A stretch of 64,000 bases of DNA from Hedera helix (Eukaryota > Streptophyta > Magnoliopsida > Apiales > Araliaceae): assembly GCA_947179155.2 (NCBI GenBank), contig OX359274.1, forward strand, positions 46,583,564 to 46,647,563, in the 5' to 3' direction. A program made the position numbers and the translations under genes. The notes under the pieces were generated by a model. The model had not been told where the DNA came from. It saw only the letters and a list, made by a program, of their open reading frames with translations, and did no database searches. Positions 1 through 10,887 of this stretch are shown here, piece after piece (the stretch's first letter is position 1; every line of letters starts with the position of its first letter).

Positions 1-57
1 CTCTCCTTAATTTCTGCTTCTGTGGGAGGGAAGAGATTTCGACGATTTAAAGGCAGG

Positions 58-3000
58 ATGCAGAATATTAATAATAAGAAAGATCAACGGTCGAGATCTG
101 CCAAGCCAACCACCATTCACGGCTGCGCTCAGTCCGCTGATTTCGCCGGCTTCCAGAAGTTACTTAGGGACAACCCATCTCTTCTTAATGACCGCAACCC
201 TGTTGTAAGATCTCAATTCTCTTTCTTTTTATTTTTGTATGATTTTTTTTTGTTTATTTAAAGAAACCCAATTCGATTATGACTTTATTTTCAAATTTTC
301 AATGTTTTGGGGACCATTCAATAAGTATGTTTCAAGATTTCTTTTTTAGTATTATTTGGATTTGGGCCTTGTTCAATTTCATAGTTTCAAGCCAGTCAAT
401 GTAATGTCTAAATGTTTATAATTTGACTTCTTCATTTTGTTTAATTCCCTTATGCTGAATTTTGATTATTACCTTCTGAAATTAAGTATCTGAAAAAACC
501 TGTTATACATATTTTTACAAATTTATATTATTCCATTTCCTTAGAGAAGGTTATCATCTTTAGACAACATCTAGTGAGCTTAAGAAAATATCAAATCTGG
601 AAGATGAAAACAGTATGATGATTTGACCAAGTTTGGATGAATAACTTTTGATGGGTCATTAACCTCACCTGTGATTGAATATGTAGACACATTGTCCCTA
701 GTGTGTCTTTCTGCCACCCTATTTGGTTTATTGTTCAAGTCATTCATATTCCATTTCCTTTATCTTCCGTTTCAGAGGGAACTATTTGCTCCCTGTAGAC
801 ATATACCATAAAGGAAATGTAATTTTGTAAATTGACTTAGTAGTTTTTCTTTGCAAGGCAAAATCAATGCATTATTCGCTTGAGTCTTGATTCCAATCCT
901 TTCTACTTAGTGGTTTTAAGTGATGAATGGGTAAAAGTGAGAGATTATTTTGCTTATTCTAAGTGCATCTTTTATTGATGTATTCCTCAGTAGATTGGAT
1001 AAACTTGCACACAAATCCTTTCTTTTGTTTGTTATCGTGTCTCTGAGAACGTCTGTACTCTGTTTTTTTTTCTCTTATTTATTCTAAATATCATTTCCTC
1101 TTGCTTGAATGCAGATGGCACATACACCCCTTCATGTCTCTGCTGGTCACAATAGTGTTGAGATAGTTAAAGTTCTGCTTGATTGGCAAGGACCAGAAAA
1201 GGTCGAATTGGAAGCCAAGAACATGGTCTGTGTAACTGTTACTTGCCTGTCTAAATCAAACCAAGCCTCTGTTATTTGACTTTTTTGTTTGTTATGGTAT
1301 TATAACATATTGAGCTTTTGCAGTATGGAGAAACTCCACTTCATATGGCAGCTAAGAATGGCAGCAATGAGGCTGCACAAATGCTTCTTGCTCATGGCGC
1401 TTTTGTTGAAGCCAAAGCAAATGTATGCATTCTTGACAGCTTCTTGTCGTTTCAGTTTGAATTTGTAATTTAGGATTGGATGTAGAGATACTACTTTTTG
1501 ATCCTTCTCTCTTTCTTCTGGTGTTGCAGAATGGGATGACTCCATTGCACCTTGCGGTCTGGCACTCACTCAGAGCTGAAGATTGCTCCACTGTCAAGAC
1601 ATTGCTCGAGTATAATGCGGATTGCAGTGCCAAAGACAATGTAGTTATTGGTGCAACTACTTTATTTTCTTAATCCCATGCACTTCTATAAATGTTATAA
1701 TTAGTAAACCTTTGAATGCAGGAGGGCATGACTCCTTTGAATCATCTATCACAAGGACCAGGTAATGAGAAATTGCGGAAACTTCTTAATATATATCTTG
1801 AAGAGCAGAGAAAACGAAAGGCTATTGAAGCATGTAGCGAAACAAAAGCAAAGATGGATGAACTTGAAATTGAGCTATCAAATATTGTGGGTCTGGACGA
1901 GCTTAAGTCACAACTTCGGAAATGGGCAAAAGGGATGCTCTTGGATGAGAGGCGAAGGGCCCTTGGGCTAAAAGTTGGTGCTCGAAGACCTCCTCATATG
2001 GCCTTCCTTGGCAATCCTGGAACAGGTAAATGGTGACCAAGTTTTCCTTTTTCCATGTTATTCCCATTTTAGTTAAATTTAGACACGTTTTACGGACATG
2101 AAATTGTACAAAAATTGGCATATTTCCTCTTTTAAACTTGTTCCAGAAACTAAATTTAATGCCATGTCATTCCTTATGGATGGACTATTGTTGATCTTGT
2201 CATTAACAGCCCAGTTACTCTTAAGGATTTTCCTTTCCTTTCCTTTTGGAACATTCATATCAATGCTTGCGTCCTTATTGCAGCTGCTGTCAGTTGTTGA
2301 ATATGTTGTCTCTTGATAATCCAACATTTTGGTACTCTAATGGATTTTGTTCTTTTTGTCTTGAATGTCTAATCTTCAGTTTGATATTTTTTTCATGATC
2401 ACTTTATTCTTGTAGTGTTTCTGCACTAATCTACCCTGTGTCAACATGTGTACCTTGTTATTCTATCTGGTCAGATGATGGGAAAATAGTTTTCCTTGGG
2501 TCTCTTTCACCTTCCATCTCTAGCTACTATTCTATTTTGACCAATGTAAGTTTATGCTAATATCAATCCCTGAGAACTTATGTATTTTTTTTAAACTCTA
2601 ATATTGCCTAGATTGCTCTAGTTTTTCATTTTATATGAATTTGTCATTTTACTTGATGCCCTTCCTTGATTCTCTTGATTTGAATAGGCACGAATGTAAT
2701 ATCAAGGGGTAGTATAGAATGTGTTACTTATTGGTCAATGCCTCCTATATCTAACAGGTAAAACTATGGTAGCTCGAATTCTTGGAAAATTACTCCATAT
2801 GGTGGGCATTCTACCCACTGACAGGGTAACAGAAGTACAGAGAACTGATTTGGTTGGGGAATTTGTGGGCCATACTGGACCAAAGACTAGGAAAATGGTA
2901 TGCAGTTATGATCCAGAATATGTTCGTTTACAATTCTTGCCTACATTATGCTTTAGGAATATCTACTGATGAAATAATCTGCAATACTTCTGCAGATTAA

Positions 3001-3532
3001 AGAAGCAGAAGGTGGGATTCTATTCGTTGATGAAGCATATAGACTAATACCCATGCAGAAGTCAGATGATAAGGATTATGGATTGGAAGCCTTAGAGGAG
3101 ATTATGTCAGTCATGGACAGTGGAAAAATTGTCGTCATTTTTGCGGGATATAGTGAACCAATGAAGCGTGTTATTACTTCTAATGAAGGTTTTTGCAGGA
3201 GGGTTACTAAGTTCTTCTACTTTGATGACTTTAGCCCCGAAGACCTAGCGAGAATTCTTCATCTTAAGATGAATAATCAAGCCGAGGGTAGCTTGCTATA
3301 TGGATTTAAGTTACATCCATCGTGTAGCGAGGAAGCTATTGCATCATTGATAGTGAGAGAAACCACGGAAAAGCAGCGCAAGGAGATGAATGGTGGTTTG
3401 GTGGATCCAATGCTGGTTAATGCTAGAGAGAATTTGGACTTGAGGCTCAATTTTGACTGTATAGATACAGATGAACTACTTACTATCACACTAGAGGATT
3501 TAGAAGGAGGACTTTGCATGTTATCTCAATGA
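58..3532 (+). CDS. Ankyrin-repeat AAA ATPase (CbxX/CfqX-like), 7 exons
   Basis: Exons read from GT-AG sites and frame: 58-204, 1115-1225, 1324-1422, 1530-1640, 1722-2025, 2758-2897 and 2996-3532. Together they encode 482 aa. Residues about 15-170 hold four ankyrin repeats, with repeated TPLH motifs. They are followed by a CbbX-type AAA+ domain. This has Walker A GNPGTGKT (253-260), split by intron 5 inside the codon for G258, and Walker B GGILFVDEAY (310-319). Sensor-1-like FAGY lies at about 353-356 and an arginine-finger candidate FCRR at about 370-373. The architecture and length match the plant ankyrin/AAA family that includes Arabidopsis At3g24530 (from memory). Related bacterial and red-algal CbbX proteins remodel Rubisco. 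The role of the plant ankyrin form is not established, so partner and compartment are unknown. An upstream in-frame GTG at 22 is not used; the ATG at 58 is the first. All key AAA residues look intact. Confidence 0.9.
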
Positions 3533-4202
3533 TACAAAGCCGGGATAAAGAAAGAACAAAAAGAAAAATTCTTTTCAATTCATTCTTTCGGTTGCATCCT
3601 TTCAAATCCATTTCAAAGGTATGCCTGAATTTGCCTTCATTATTTGGGCTGCTTGTACGATAAAGGATCTATTATAGTTTCTGCCTTGGATTTTGAAGGC
3701 TGTAACACTGCTTTGATCATTGGCAAGCATATTATTTTGTTAACTTTTCTTTCTTCACATGTGGTAGGTGTAATTTGATTGGTTCATGATGTGTGTATTG
3801 ATACTCCGCTTGAAACTTTTCTTTTAGAAAAGATCATAAGCTATGTAGGAATGAGAAGTTAAACAAGAATGGAACTTCTTATATTTTTCAATAAGAATCT
3901 GCAATTTTAGTGCATTCCCTCTGCAGTTCTTTCACTTTTTTTACTTGCAGCCCAGGATATGATTTTGCTTGGAAGAAAATGCTATTTGAGGCATTCGAAA
4001 ATGCAAACATGAAAGGGGATCTACCGAAATTTACTGTTGCTCCATTGAAGCCTTTTGTAAGAGGAAATAAAAGCATAAAACTAATGTGTATGGACTTTAA
4101 CCTTACAGTGGAGTGTGTTTATCTTCTACCAAGGATAAATATGAGCACGATAAAAGGTCCATCTCCGTTGATGTTATACAGTGCGGCAGTTCTAAATTAA
4201 CA
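3533..4202 (+). other. 3' flank of the AAA gene with an unassigned open frame
   Basis: This is the 3' UTR and downstream flank of the ATPase gene. It is T-rich. An acceptor-like TTGCAG at about 3945-3950 precedes an open stretch to a stop at 4198-4200. That stretch encodes about 80 residues containing GYDFAWKKMLFEAF and KGDLPKFTVAPLKPF. I do not recognise the peptide. It could be a remnant exon, an alternative 3' exon or chance. Confidence 0.3.
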
Positions 4203-4212
4203 TTACATATAG

Positions 4213-4521
4213 GCAAGGGTGTAAACGAATCGGGTCAAATATTGAGTTGTTCAAATTTTGTTCATAAAATTTATCGAGTATGAAATAAGGTTTGATTGAC
4301 ATTCGTTTAGTTATCGAATCGGGTACGATCTCGAATCGAGTCCGAACAGTTTGAATTTTTCGAGCGAATATGATCTAAATATTAATAAAAAATTACAATT
4401 TTAAGAGTTCGAATAATTTATCAAATTTTAAACTTCGCTCATATTCAAATCGAGCTCGAATTGAACTATTAGTTGAACGGGTACGAATCGAGTTCGAACC
4501 ATTTTTTTATTTTACAGCCTT
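4213..4521. mobile_element. hAT-like MITE (~0.31 kb)
   Basis: The 10-bp direct repeat TTACATATAG occurs at 4203-4212 and 4520-4529, consistent with an 8-bp hAT target duplication plus shared end bases. The interior begins AAGGGTGTAAACGAATCGGG and ends with the imperfect complement (...TTTACAGCCTT). It carries repeated CGAATCGAG/CGAACT subterminal motifs. There is no coding capacity. Confidence 0.55.
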
Positions 4522-4529
4522 ACATATAG

Positions 4530-4641
4530 GGAATTGATATTTCTACAAGAAAATTGATATTTTAATAAGGTTTTATTTACATGAATAGTAAATAAGGGCA
4601 ATTTTTATGTAAGTAGAGTTTTATAAAAATATTAATTCCCT
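4530..4641. repeat. Small foldback element (GGGAATTGATATTT ends)
   Basis: A sequence of about 110 bp starts GGGAATTGATATTTCTAC and ends with the inverted TATTAATTCCC. The middle contains TTATTTAC(A)TGAATAGTAAATAAG. It resembles the cleaner copy at 42001-42115, so this is probably a miniature element family. Confidence 0.45.
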
Positions 4642-5135
4642 ACATATATAAACGATAACTTTTAAAGTTAATTTAATTATTTCAAATGTACCATATGAAT
4701 TTTGTAGAGCTGGTTTGATGCTATAAATGATAATAAAAATTAATAAAGGTAATTGTAAGTTTAGAATATTATGTCATTTTATAAGTTAAAATTTAATATA
4801 TTAATACTTTTAGAACAAGTAGAAAAAAAAAAATCTCTAATTTTAGAACAAAAGAAGTACTATACTCGACGAGATAATTTCATGGTATAAATTAGGTCAT
4901 GCTTTTGAATAGGCTCTATATTATGGTAAGTGATATTTCTCTAAAAGCATGTTTAAAATCTATACCATAAAAAGATTCATTTTTGACTTTTACAAATAAT
5001 TCATAATATTTTAAAATTTAAAATTAATGTGATTCATGCAGGTTTTGATATTAATAAATTTTAAAATTTTGTAAACAGATTTCTCAAAATTATCAATTTT
5101 AATAGATTTGAAATCTAACATCACAAATATACAAA
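4642..5135. other. Intergenic, AT-rich
   Basis: AT-rich spacer between the foldback element and the tRNA gene. No gene or repeat structure is recognised. CAAA directly precedes the tRNA, as is common upstream of plant tRNA genes. Confidence 0.6.
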
Positions 5136-5217
5136 GACGCTTTGGCCGAGTGGTTAAGGCGTGTGCCTGCTAAGTACATGGGGTTTCCCCGCGAGAGTTC
5201 GAATCTCTCAGGCGTCG
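5136..5217 (+). tRNA. tRNA-Ser (anticodon GCU)
   Basis: This is an 82-nt type II tRNA read from the sequence. The acceptor stem GACGCTT pairs with AGGCGTC, with discriminator G at 5217. The B-box-like GGTTCGAATC-type T arm appears as GAGTTCGAATCTC. The A box is TGGCCGAGTGGTTAAGG. The anticodon loop CTGCTAA has GCT at 5169-5171. The long variable arm (ATGGGGTTTCCCCGC) is typical of serine tRNAs. It lacks an intron and an encoded CCA, as expected for a nuclear gene. A T5 run at 5224-5228 is the probable RNA polymerase III terminator. Confidence 0.95.
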
Positions 5218-5818
5218 ATTAACTTTTTACTTAATTTTGTGCCAATTATTCCAATTAAAGTTTTTATTAGTTTGTTCTATTACTGTGTCATATAATCCAG
5301 TTAAAGCCTCTAGTCATCAAATCATTATTGTGTAAGAAATCAAATTTTCCCATTAAAGGTAATAATAATTATTATTATTCTCAATTTCCCATATCAAATT
5401 TTCTCATTAAAAATGATAATTCCCTTTTATACACCACCGGTTGTTGTTTGGTCCAGTGGTTGCTACAAACTTGGATTAATTTTCCGACTAAGAATTTACC
5501 ATATATATCTCAAATGCATCAAGGTAGGATAGTTAGTTCAATATGGATAAAAGCAAATGGATTAGTGATATATAATTCCCCCTGTTATAGGCAAAAAAAG
5601 ATCCTCACACCTAACGTGTCACTCCTCCCTATTTTATAATTCATGCTCATCACCCTTCTTTCTTATTTTCTCTCTCTTCACTTGCACTCTTAGATCCAAT
5701 CAAACCTACAAGCCAAATCAAACCAACCTTCTTCACCATTCTTCTTCTGTGTTTACTCTGTTTTTAGCTCACTCAAAGATATAAAAAATTCCCAGAATCC
5801 AAATCAGTTAAAGCAGAG
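5218..5818 (+). promoter_or_regulatory. Upstream region / 5' UTR of the polyol transporter gene
   Basis: About 600 bp between the tRNA and the transporter ATG. A TATA-like TATTTTATAAT lies at about 5629-5639. A CT-rich leader follows (TTTCTCTCTCTTCAC type), with an A-rich stretch just before the ATG at 5819. The exact transcription start is inferred, not seen. Confidence 0.4.
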
Positions 5819-8647
5819 ATGGAAGAAGAATCTGGGGCTAGAACAGTTGCTCCGATGGAGACCAGTGCAGCTGCAGCTCGAGAATCTAAAGACTCATCCT
5901 TCTCCCCCAAAAGCACCCGTCTAAACAAATATGCACTTTCTTGTGCTGTTTTGGCCTCAACCAATTCCATTCTATTGGGTTATGGTAAGTATGTCCAATT
6001 TCATTTCTTTTCACGAAGACTTTCAAATTTTTTGTCAGAAAAAATTTCGCAAATGATGGGACATTAATACATTAATCAGGTAAATCTTGTTTGATTAGGT
6101 ATGCCATATTTAATTAAAATATTCAGTGCCATCTTATACACCCTTAGCATTATCCTTCCCTTATCCATGTCTTCCTAGATGCAAATTTGTGATTTTGGTG
6201 ATGCTAATTCTATTCCCTAATGAACTTTATTATTATTTTTATTTTTGAAATTGATATTTTTACGTATGTTTTCGATATTTTTACATGGTCTACTCTCACA
6301 TTAATATAAAATAAGTCTCACTTTTATGTGAGAGAAAATTAAAAATACACATAAAAATAGTATTCCTCTTTATTTTTATGTGAAATTAATTGCAAAAGTA
6401 ACTCTTGTTGAGTAGATTTTTTCTTCAATTAGTACTTCCTCCCTTTCTCTACAAAAAGTCCCATTTGCCATATATTTTTGTTCTAAAAAGATAATCCTAT
6501 TTCTTTTTATGGTTATATTAAAAGAGGAATATCCCCAAGTTTTTTAAATTTCATATTGTGCTATCACTATTCCGTAGTAACTAAACATTCAACAAATTTA
6601 ATAGTAAACATGGAATAAAATAAATCCTTAAAATTTATAAATTATGAACATGTAGGGTAAAAATTTAAAATATTCAGCTTAACCGGTGTATTATGATGCT
6701 AATATCAAATAGGAGAGAGAATGTCGTTCCGGTGTATTATGATGCTCATATCAAATAGGAGAGAGAATGTCGTTGGGAAATAAGGTGAGAGAAAATAAAT
6801 TCAGATTTACCATCTTTTTCCTATCTCGTCCGTTAATGTATCAGGTCCACTTTTAATGGTTGTGATAAAATTTGTATAAAAATTTATATTTAATATTTGT
6901 GTGTAGAGTTGTCCGAAGACAAAAGAATTGGACCGATAAAACATGGCAGTAGTCTATATATTCTCATAATATTTTATGCAAGTAGTGTGATAGCACGTAA
7001 GCAAGACGGTGACTCATATAACTGTTTGTTTTTCATTGAGGGAGGTAGTGTTAATACGATGTTGTGTATTCAATGCCGAATTGTGATGTGTTTATGCAAG
7101 TTATGAGAATTTGTGTGTATTTGTTGGTAGACAGAAAAAATTGACTGTGTGCCCCTTCTTTTCGGTGCATAACAAATTTGAGTGCCTTAAAATGTGCACG
7201 AATATGTGAATAAATTTGAGTGAATTTCTGTCTCTATGTGTGCAAATATGCAGATATTGGGGTGATGAGTGGAGCAATCCTATTTATCAAAGATGACATC
7301 AAGATTTCAACAAGTCAAACGGAGATTTTAGTTGGTTCTTTGAATGTGTGCTCTTTGATCGGAGCTTTTGCCTCCGGGCAGACTTCTGATTGGATTGGCC
7401 GGCGATACACCATTGCTCTGGCGGCAGCCACATTTTTGGTAGGCGCACTCCTAATGGGGTTTGCACCATCATTCGCCTTCCTCATGGTGGGCAGGGTAAT
7501 TGCCGGAATCGGCGTTGGGTTCTCCCTCATGATAGCTCCGGTCTACACCGCTGAGGTATCTCCGGCCATGACACGTGGCTTCCTCACCTCACTCCCGGAA
7601 GTGTTCATCACAATTGGCATTCTACTAGGCTATATTTTCAACTATGCATTGTCAGGTCTACCGGAACATATTAACTGGAGACTAATGGTGGGGCTCGCGG
7701 CTGTACCGGCGATCGGCGTTGCCATCGGAGTTATTACTATGCCAGAATCTCCCCGGTGGCTGGTCATGAAAGGCAGGCTTGCCGAAGCCCGGGTTGTTTT
7801 AAGAAAAACATCAGAAACAGAGGAAGAAGCCGACATGCGGCTCGAAGAAATGATAAAAGCAGCTTCAGTTCTTGTCAAAAGCGCCAGCCCAACTGCCAGC
7901 CCTAGCCATGCAAATTCAACTTCTCCAGGCAATTGGCATGGACAAGGAGTTTGGAAGGAGCTTTTGATGCCCACCCCGGCGGTTCGTCGGATGCTTATCG
8001 CGGCCATCGGAATGAACTTCTTCATGCAAGCTTCCGGCAATGACGCGGTCATTTATTACACGCCGTCGGTGTTCCAAGCCGCTGGAATCCACAAGCGGAA
8101 GATACTTGTTTTGGTTACAATCATCATGGGGATTTCTAAAACATCATTTGTTTTGATATCAGCCCTTTTCCTGGACCGGTTTGGAAGGAGGCCCTTGTTG
8201 TTGTTGGGCTCATCTGGAATGGCTGTCTCATTAGCTTGTTTGGGCTTTGGCTCAAAATTTCTCGAGCATTCAGATCACAAGCCTATTTGGGCTATTGCCA
8301 TGTGTGTGGTGGCAGTTTGTGCTGCTGTGTCATTCTTTTCAGTTGGGCTCGGGCCCATTACATGGGTGTACTCATCGGAGATTTTTCCGATGAGGCTACG
8401 AGCTCAGGGTTCGAGCTTGGCAGTGTCAGTGAACCGGGTGGTTAGCGGGGCAGTATCTATGTCATTTCTCAGCATTTCAAAGAAGATAACGTTCGGAGGA
8501 ATGTTTTTTTTGTTGTCGGGAATTATGGTTGTAGCTACAATTTTCTTTTATTTCGTAATTAGAGAAACAAAAGGTAAGAGCTTAGAAGAGCTTGCTACAT
8601 TGTTTGATGATGAAGATGCAAGTGAGGACGGGATTGGGCAGAAATAG
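5819..8647 (+). CDS. PLT: Polyol/monosaccharide proton symporter, PLT6-like, 2 exons
   Basis: Exon 1 is 5819-5984 and exon 2 is 7254-8647, with the intron splitting the codon for D56; the protein is 519 aa. It is a major facilitator superfamily sugar-transporter with about 12 membrane segments. The first spans roughly residues 37-58 (YALSCAVLASTNSILLGY). Signatures: DWIGRRYT in loop 2-3, PESPRWL at 219-225, a long central loop, then DRFGRRPLLL, GLGPITWVYSSEIFP and ETKGKSLEEL near the C terminus. From recalled sequence, the closest Arabidopsis relative is the PLT/PMT polyol transporter group, PLT6 in particular. These are usually plasma-membrane H+ symporters for linear polyols and some sugars. 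Odd points: the usual QQxSG of helix 7 reads MQASGNDA (M313), and the usual PETKG reads RETKG (R492). The substrate cannot be deduced. Confidence 0.88.
5985..7253 (+). other. Intron 1 of the PLT gene, with tandem duplication and MITE-like debris
   Basis: GTAAGT donor and TATGCAG acceptor. It contains a 46-bp tandem duplication: 6683-6728 and 6729-6774 differ by one base. A TACTTCCTCCCT motif at about 6432 is paired loosely with GAGGGAGGTAGT at about 7037, which may be decayed Stowaway-like ends. The stretch 6246-6370 resembles the foldback family seen at 42001. Confidence 0.6.
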
Positions 8648-8880
8648 TGATGTTTAATTTTAGTATTATGTATGAAGATAGTGCGTGCAGGATTTAATCG
8701 AGGAGTTAATTCTACATTGTGCTATCTATTAATCATTAAACTGATAATTTCAGTACGAGATGTTGCAAAAAATGAGAGTACCATTCAATATTTTTCGAAA
8801 CTTATTTCGATGATTAATTTTTTAATATTAAGTTTACACTGGTTATTTAAAGAGAGTGAGAATCCATTTATGGGGTCCGG
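8648..8880. other. 3' flank of the PLT gene
   Basis: AT-rich 3' UTR/flank. No further gene is seen before the MITE at 8889. Confidence 0.5.
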
Positions 8881-8888
8881 GTAAAGGC

Positions 8889-9339
8889 TAGGTATGGGCA
8901 TCCATTTCCGTTTTTTCGGTTTTGTTGGACCAAATCGATTTTTAGATACAAAATAAATCAATTAGGTACTGTTACAAAAAAATCGATATATATCAATTTT
9001 TTAGTACCGGTTCCGGTACCGTATTTTTATATTTCGGTATTTATCGAATCGGACCGGTAATACCGATTTTATATTTTTTTTATTTATAATTATTATTAAT
9101 AAATAATTAATAATAATAATAATAATAATAAAAATAGTAATAATAATAATAATAAAATTAATAATAATAATGATAATAATAATAAATAAAATATTAATTA
9201 TATTAATTTTGGTTTTTATCCGGTAAAAATAGGTACTGAATCGGTAATATTCGGTATACTGGTCCAACTGATATCAAAAATTTACCACTTCTGATATTGG
9301 TCCGATTCAGACCAATATTTACCGGTTGCACACCCCTAA
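8889..9339. mobile_element. hAT-like MITE with TAGGGGTG-type ends (451 bp)
   Basis: It starts TAGGTATGGGCATCC and ends GCACACCCCTAA, an imperfect terminal inverted repeat. The flanks GTAAAGGC (8881-8888) and GTGAAGGC (9340-9347) match at 7 of 8 bases, fitting an 8-bp hAT target duplication. The subterminal parts are rich in CCGGTA/TACCGG. The centre holds an AAT microsatellite (about 9088-9185). Confidence 0.6.
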
Positions 9340-9347
9340 GTGAAGGC

Positions 9348-10217
9348 AGTTGGCCCAATTTCAACTCATTGAATATTTAATTTGTATGATTGCTTGCAAA
9401 AAGGTTGAGAAACTATTTTAGATATATTATGACAAATGAAAAATATGTCACGGGTCCTGAATTACCATGCATGCATTTTTCACATCACTGATCAAATAAA
9501 ACCATTTTAATTGTACGACCCAAAAAATATGAAACACAAATCGGGGTAGTCTGTGTTCCCACTTTTATGTGTATCCATTATGTTGCTCCACCATCTTTAT
9601 GCAACTAGATTACACACACCCGCGCGCGCGCACACACACATAATATATAAGGAATATATGCCCTGTACCTTATCACAATTAAGCTTGATTATGGATCTTT
9701 TGTTAATCTTTTGTTAATTAGCTGATCTCTTCCCATTGTTTATTTTAAATAGAAACGATCTATATTAAAAAGTTGAAAAAGTATCTGCAAGTCTTTCTTG
9801 TATATACTAATTAACATACGAAATAATTTCTTTCAGATAGTTTTTTAAGTTAAAAAATCCAAAAATGATCAGAATATTCGTTCTCCTATATAAACATACA
9901 CTTGTAGTTTTTAGCTATTATTATAGTCAATTCTGCTAATAACATCCTACAATTACTGATAAAACTCTCTTAATGTATTTAGGATTATCTATTATCATTT
10001 GTATTTGGAATTTTACATAAATCCTGCTAAGAATGGCCGCATTTTATGTCTATTTTTGAATTTGTGTATCAACACAGGGAAGATAATTAAATATAACTGC
10101 AGCATCGTGACAAAATGCAATTGTAAAAATGTATAGTTGTACAAATTAGTTAAGCGGGTTTTGCTAATTAGGCTTTTCCTATTATATTAGAATTGGAACA
10201 TTAACGATCACCGTGAA
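9348..10217. other. Intergenic spacer before the copia element
   Basis: No gene is recognised. A short CG/CA microsatellite (CCCGCGCGCGCGCACACACACA) lies at about 9619-9640. The rest is AT-rich. GAGGT at 10218-10222 is the copia target duplication. Confidence 0.6.
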
Positions 10218-10222
10218 GAGGT

Positions 10223-10837
10223 TGTTAGGAATAACTATCCAAATCCAATAAGGAATATAACCTTTAATCCGCGTGGGCTCCGCGTGTGTTGCTTGCTGGT
10301 TGTTTGTTTTCAAATCCAATATGAAATTGGATAGTAACAAGGAAGTATATATATATATACTAAGTGGCGTTGCATAAGTACATTGAATTAAAAACAGAGA
10401 ACCAAAAAGAGGGTCATCGGAAGGGAAAAATTGGGAGAAGTTTGTGAAGGTTTATTCACGGGTTTTCATCATTAATTCGGATTAATTAATTGCTTGAAGA
10501 CTTTTAATTAATTCAGAGGATTTGGGTGGTGAGGTAATTTAAGTTTTCACTTAAATTAAGGTATTTTATAATCTCTCAATTTTGTAATATTTCAAGTCTT
10601 TGGTGTTAAAGCTTGAAAGGATTATTTGTACTTACAATTGATTATAGTGGAATTTCGGAGTTTGGCCCGTGATTTTTACCTCTTAATTTTAGGGGGTTTT
10701 CCACGTAAATTTGGTGTCTTGTGTTTGGTTTATTTTCAGCAGTTATTATTTATTTGGTGGAATTGCATTGTTTGTTTGGCGTGGTTTGTTGTTTGATTTA
10801 TCAGGAACGATTACAGTTGGAGGTGTTTTTCTCAACA
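10223..10837 (+). repeat. Copia 5' LTR
   Basis: It begins TGTTAGGAATAACTATCC and ends GTTTTTCTCAACA. A (TA)n run at about 10345-10360, next to AAGTATATATA, is a plausible TATA region. It is nearly identical to the 3' LTR halves at 20910-21036 and 28272-28766. Confidence 0.93.
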
Positions 10838-10839
10838 AG

Positions 10840-10852
10840 TGGTATCAAGAGC
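10840..10852 (+). promoter_or_regulatory. Copia primer binding site
   Basis: TGGTATCAAGAGC lies 2 bp inside the 5' LTR. It equals the initiator-Met tRNA complement TGGTATCAGAGC with one extra A. Confidence 0.7.
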
Positions 10853-10887
10853 TAGGTTCTTTGTGCGGTTGTTTTCTGATAAATTGA

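Noticed and set aside
7642..8052. 136-codon minus-strand frame inside PLT exon 2
   Set aside because: Shadow of the transporter coding strand. The plus strand has clear family motifs.
9001..9267. 88-codon minus-strand Ile/Asn-rich frame
   Set aside because: Translation of the AAT microsatellite inside the hAT-like MITE.
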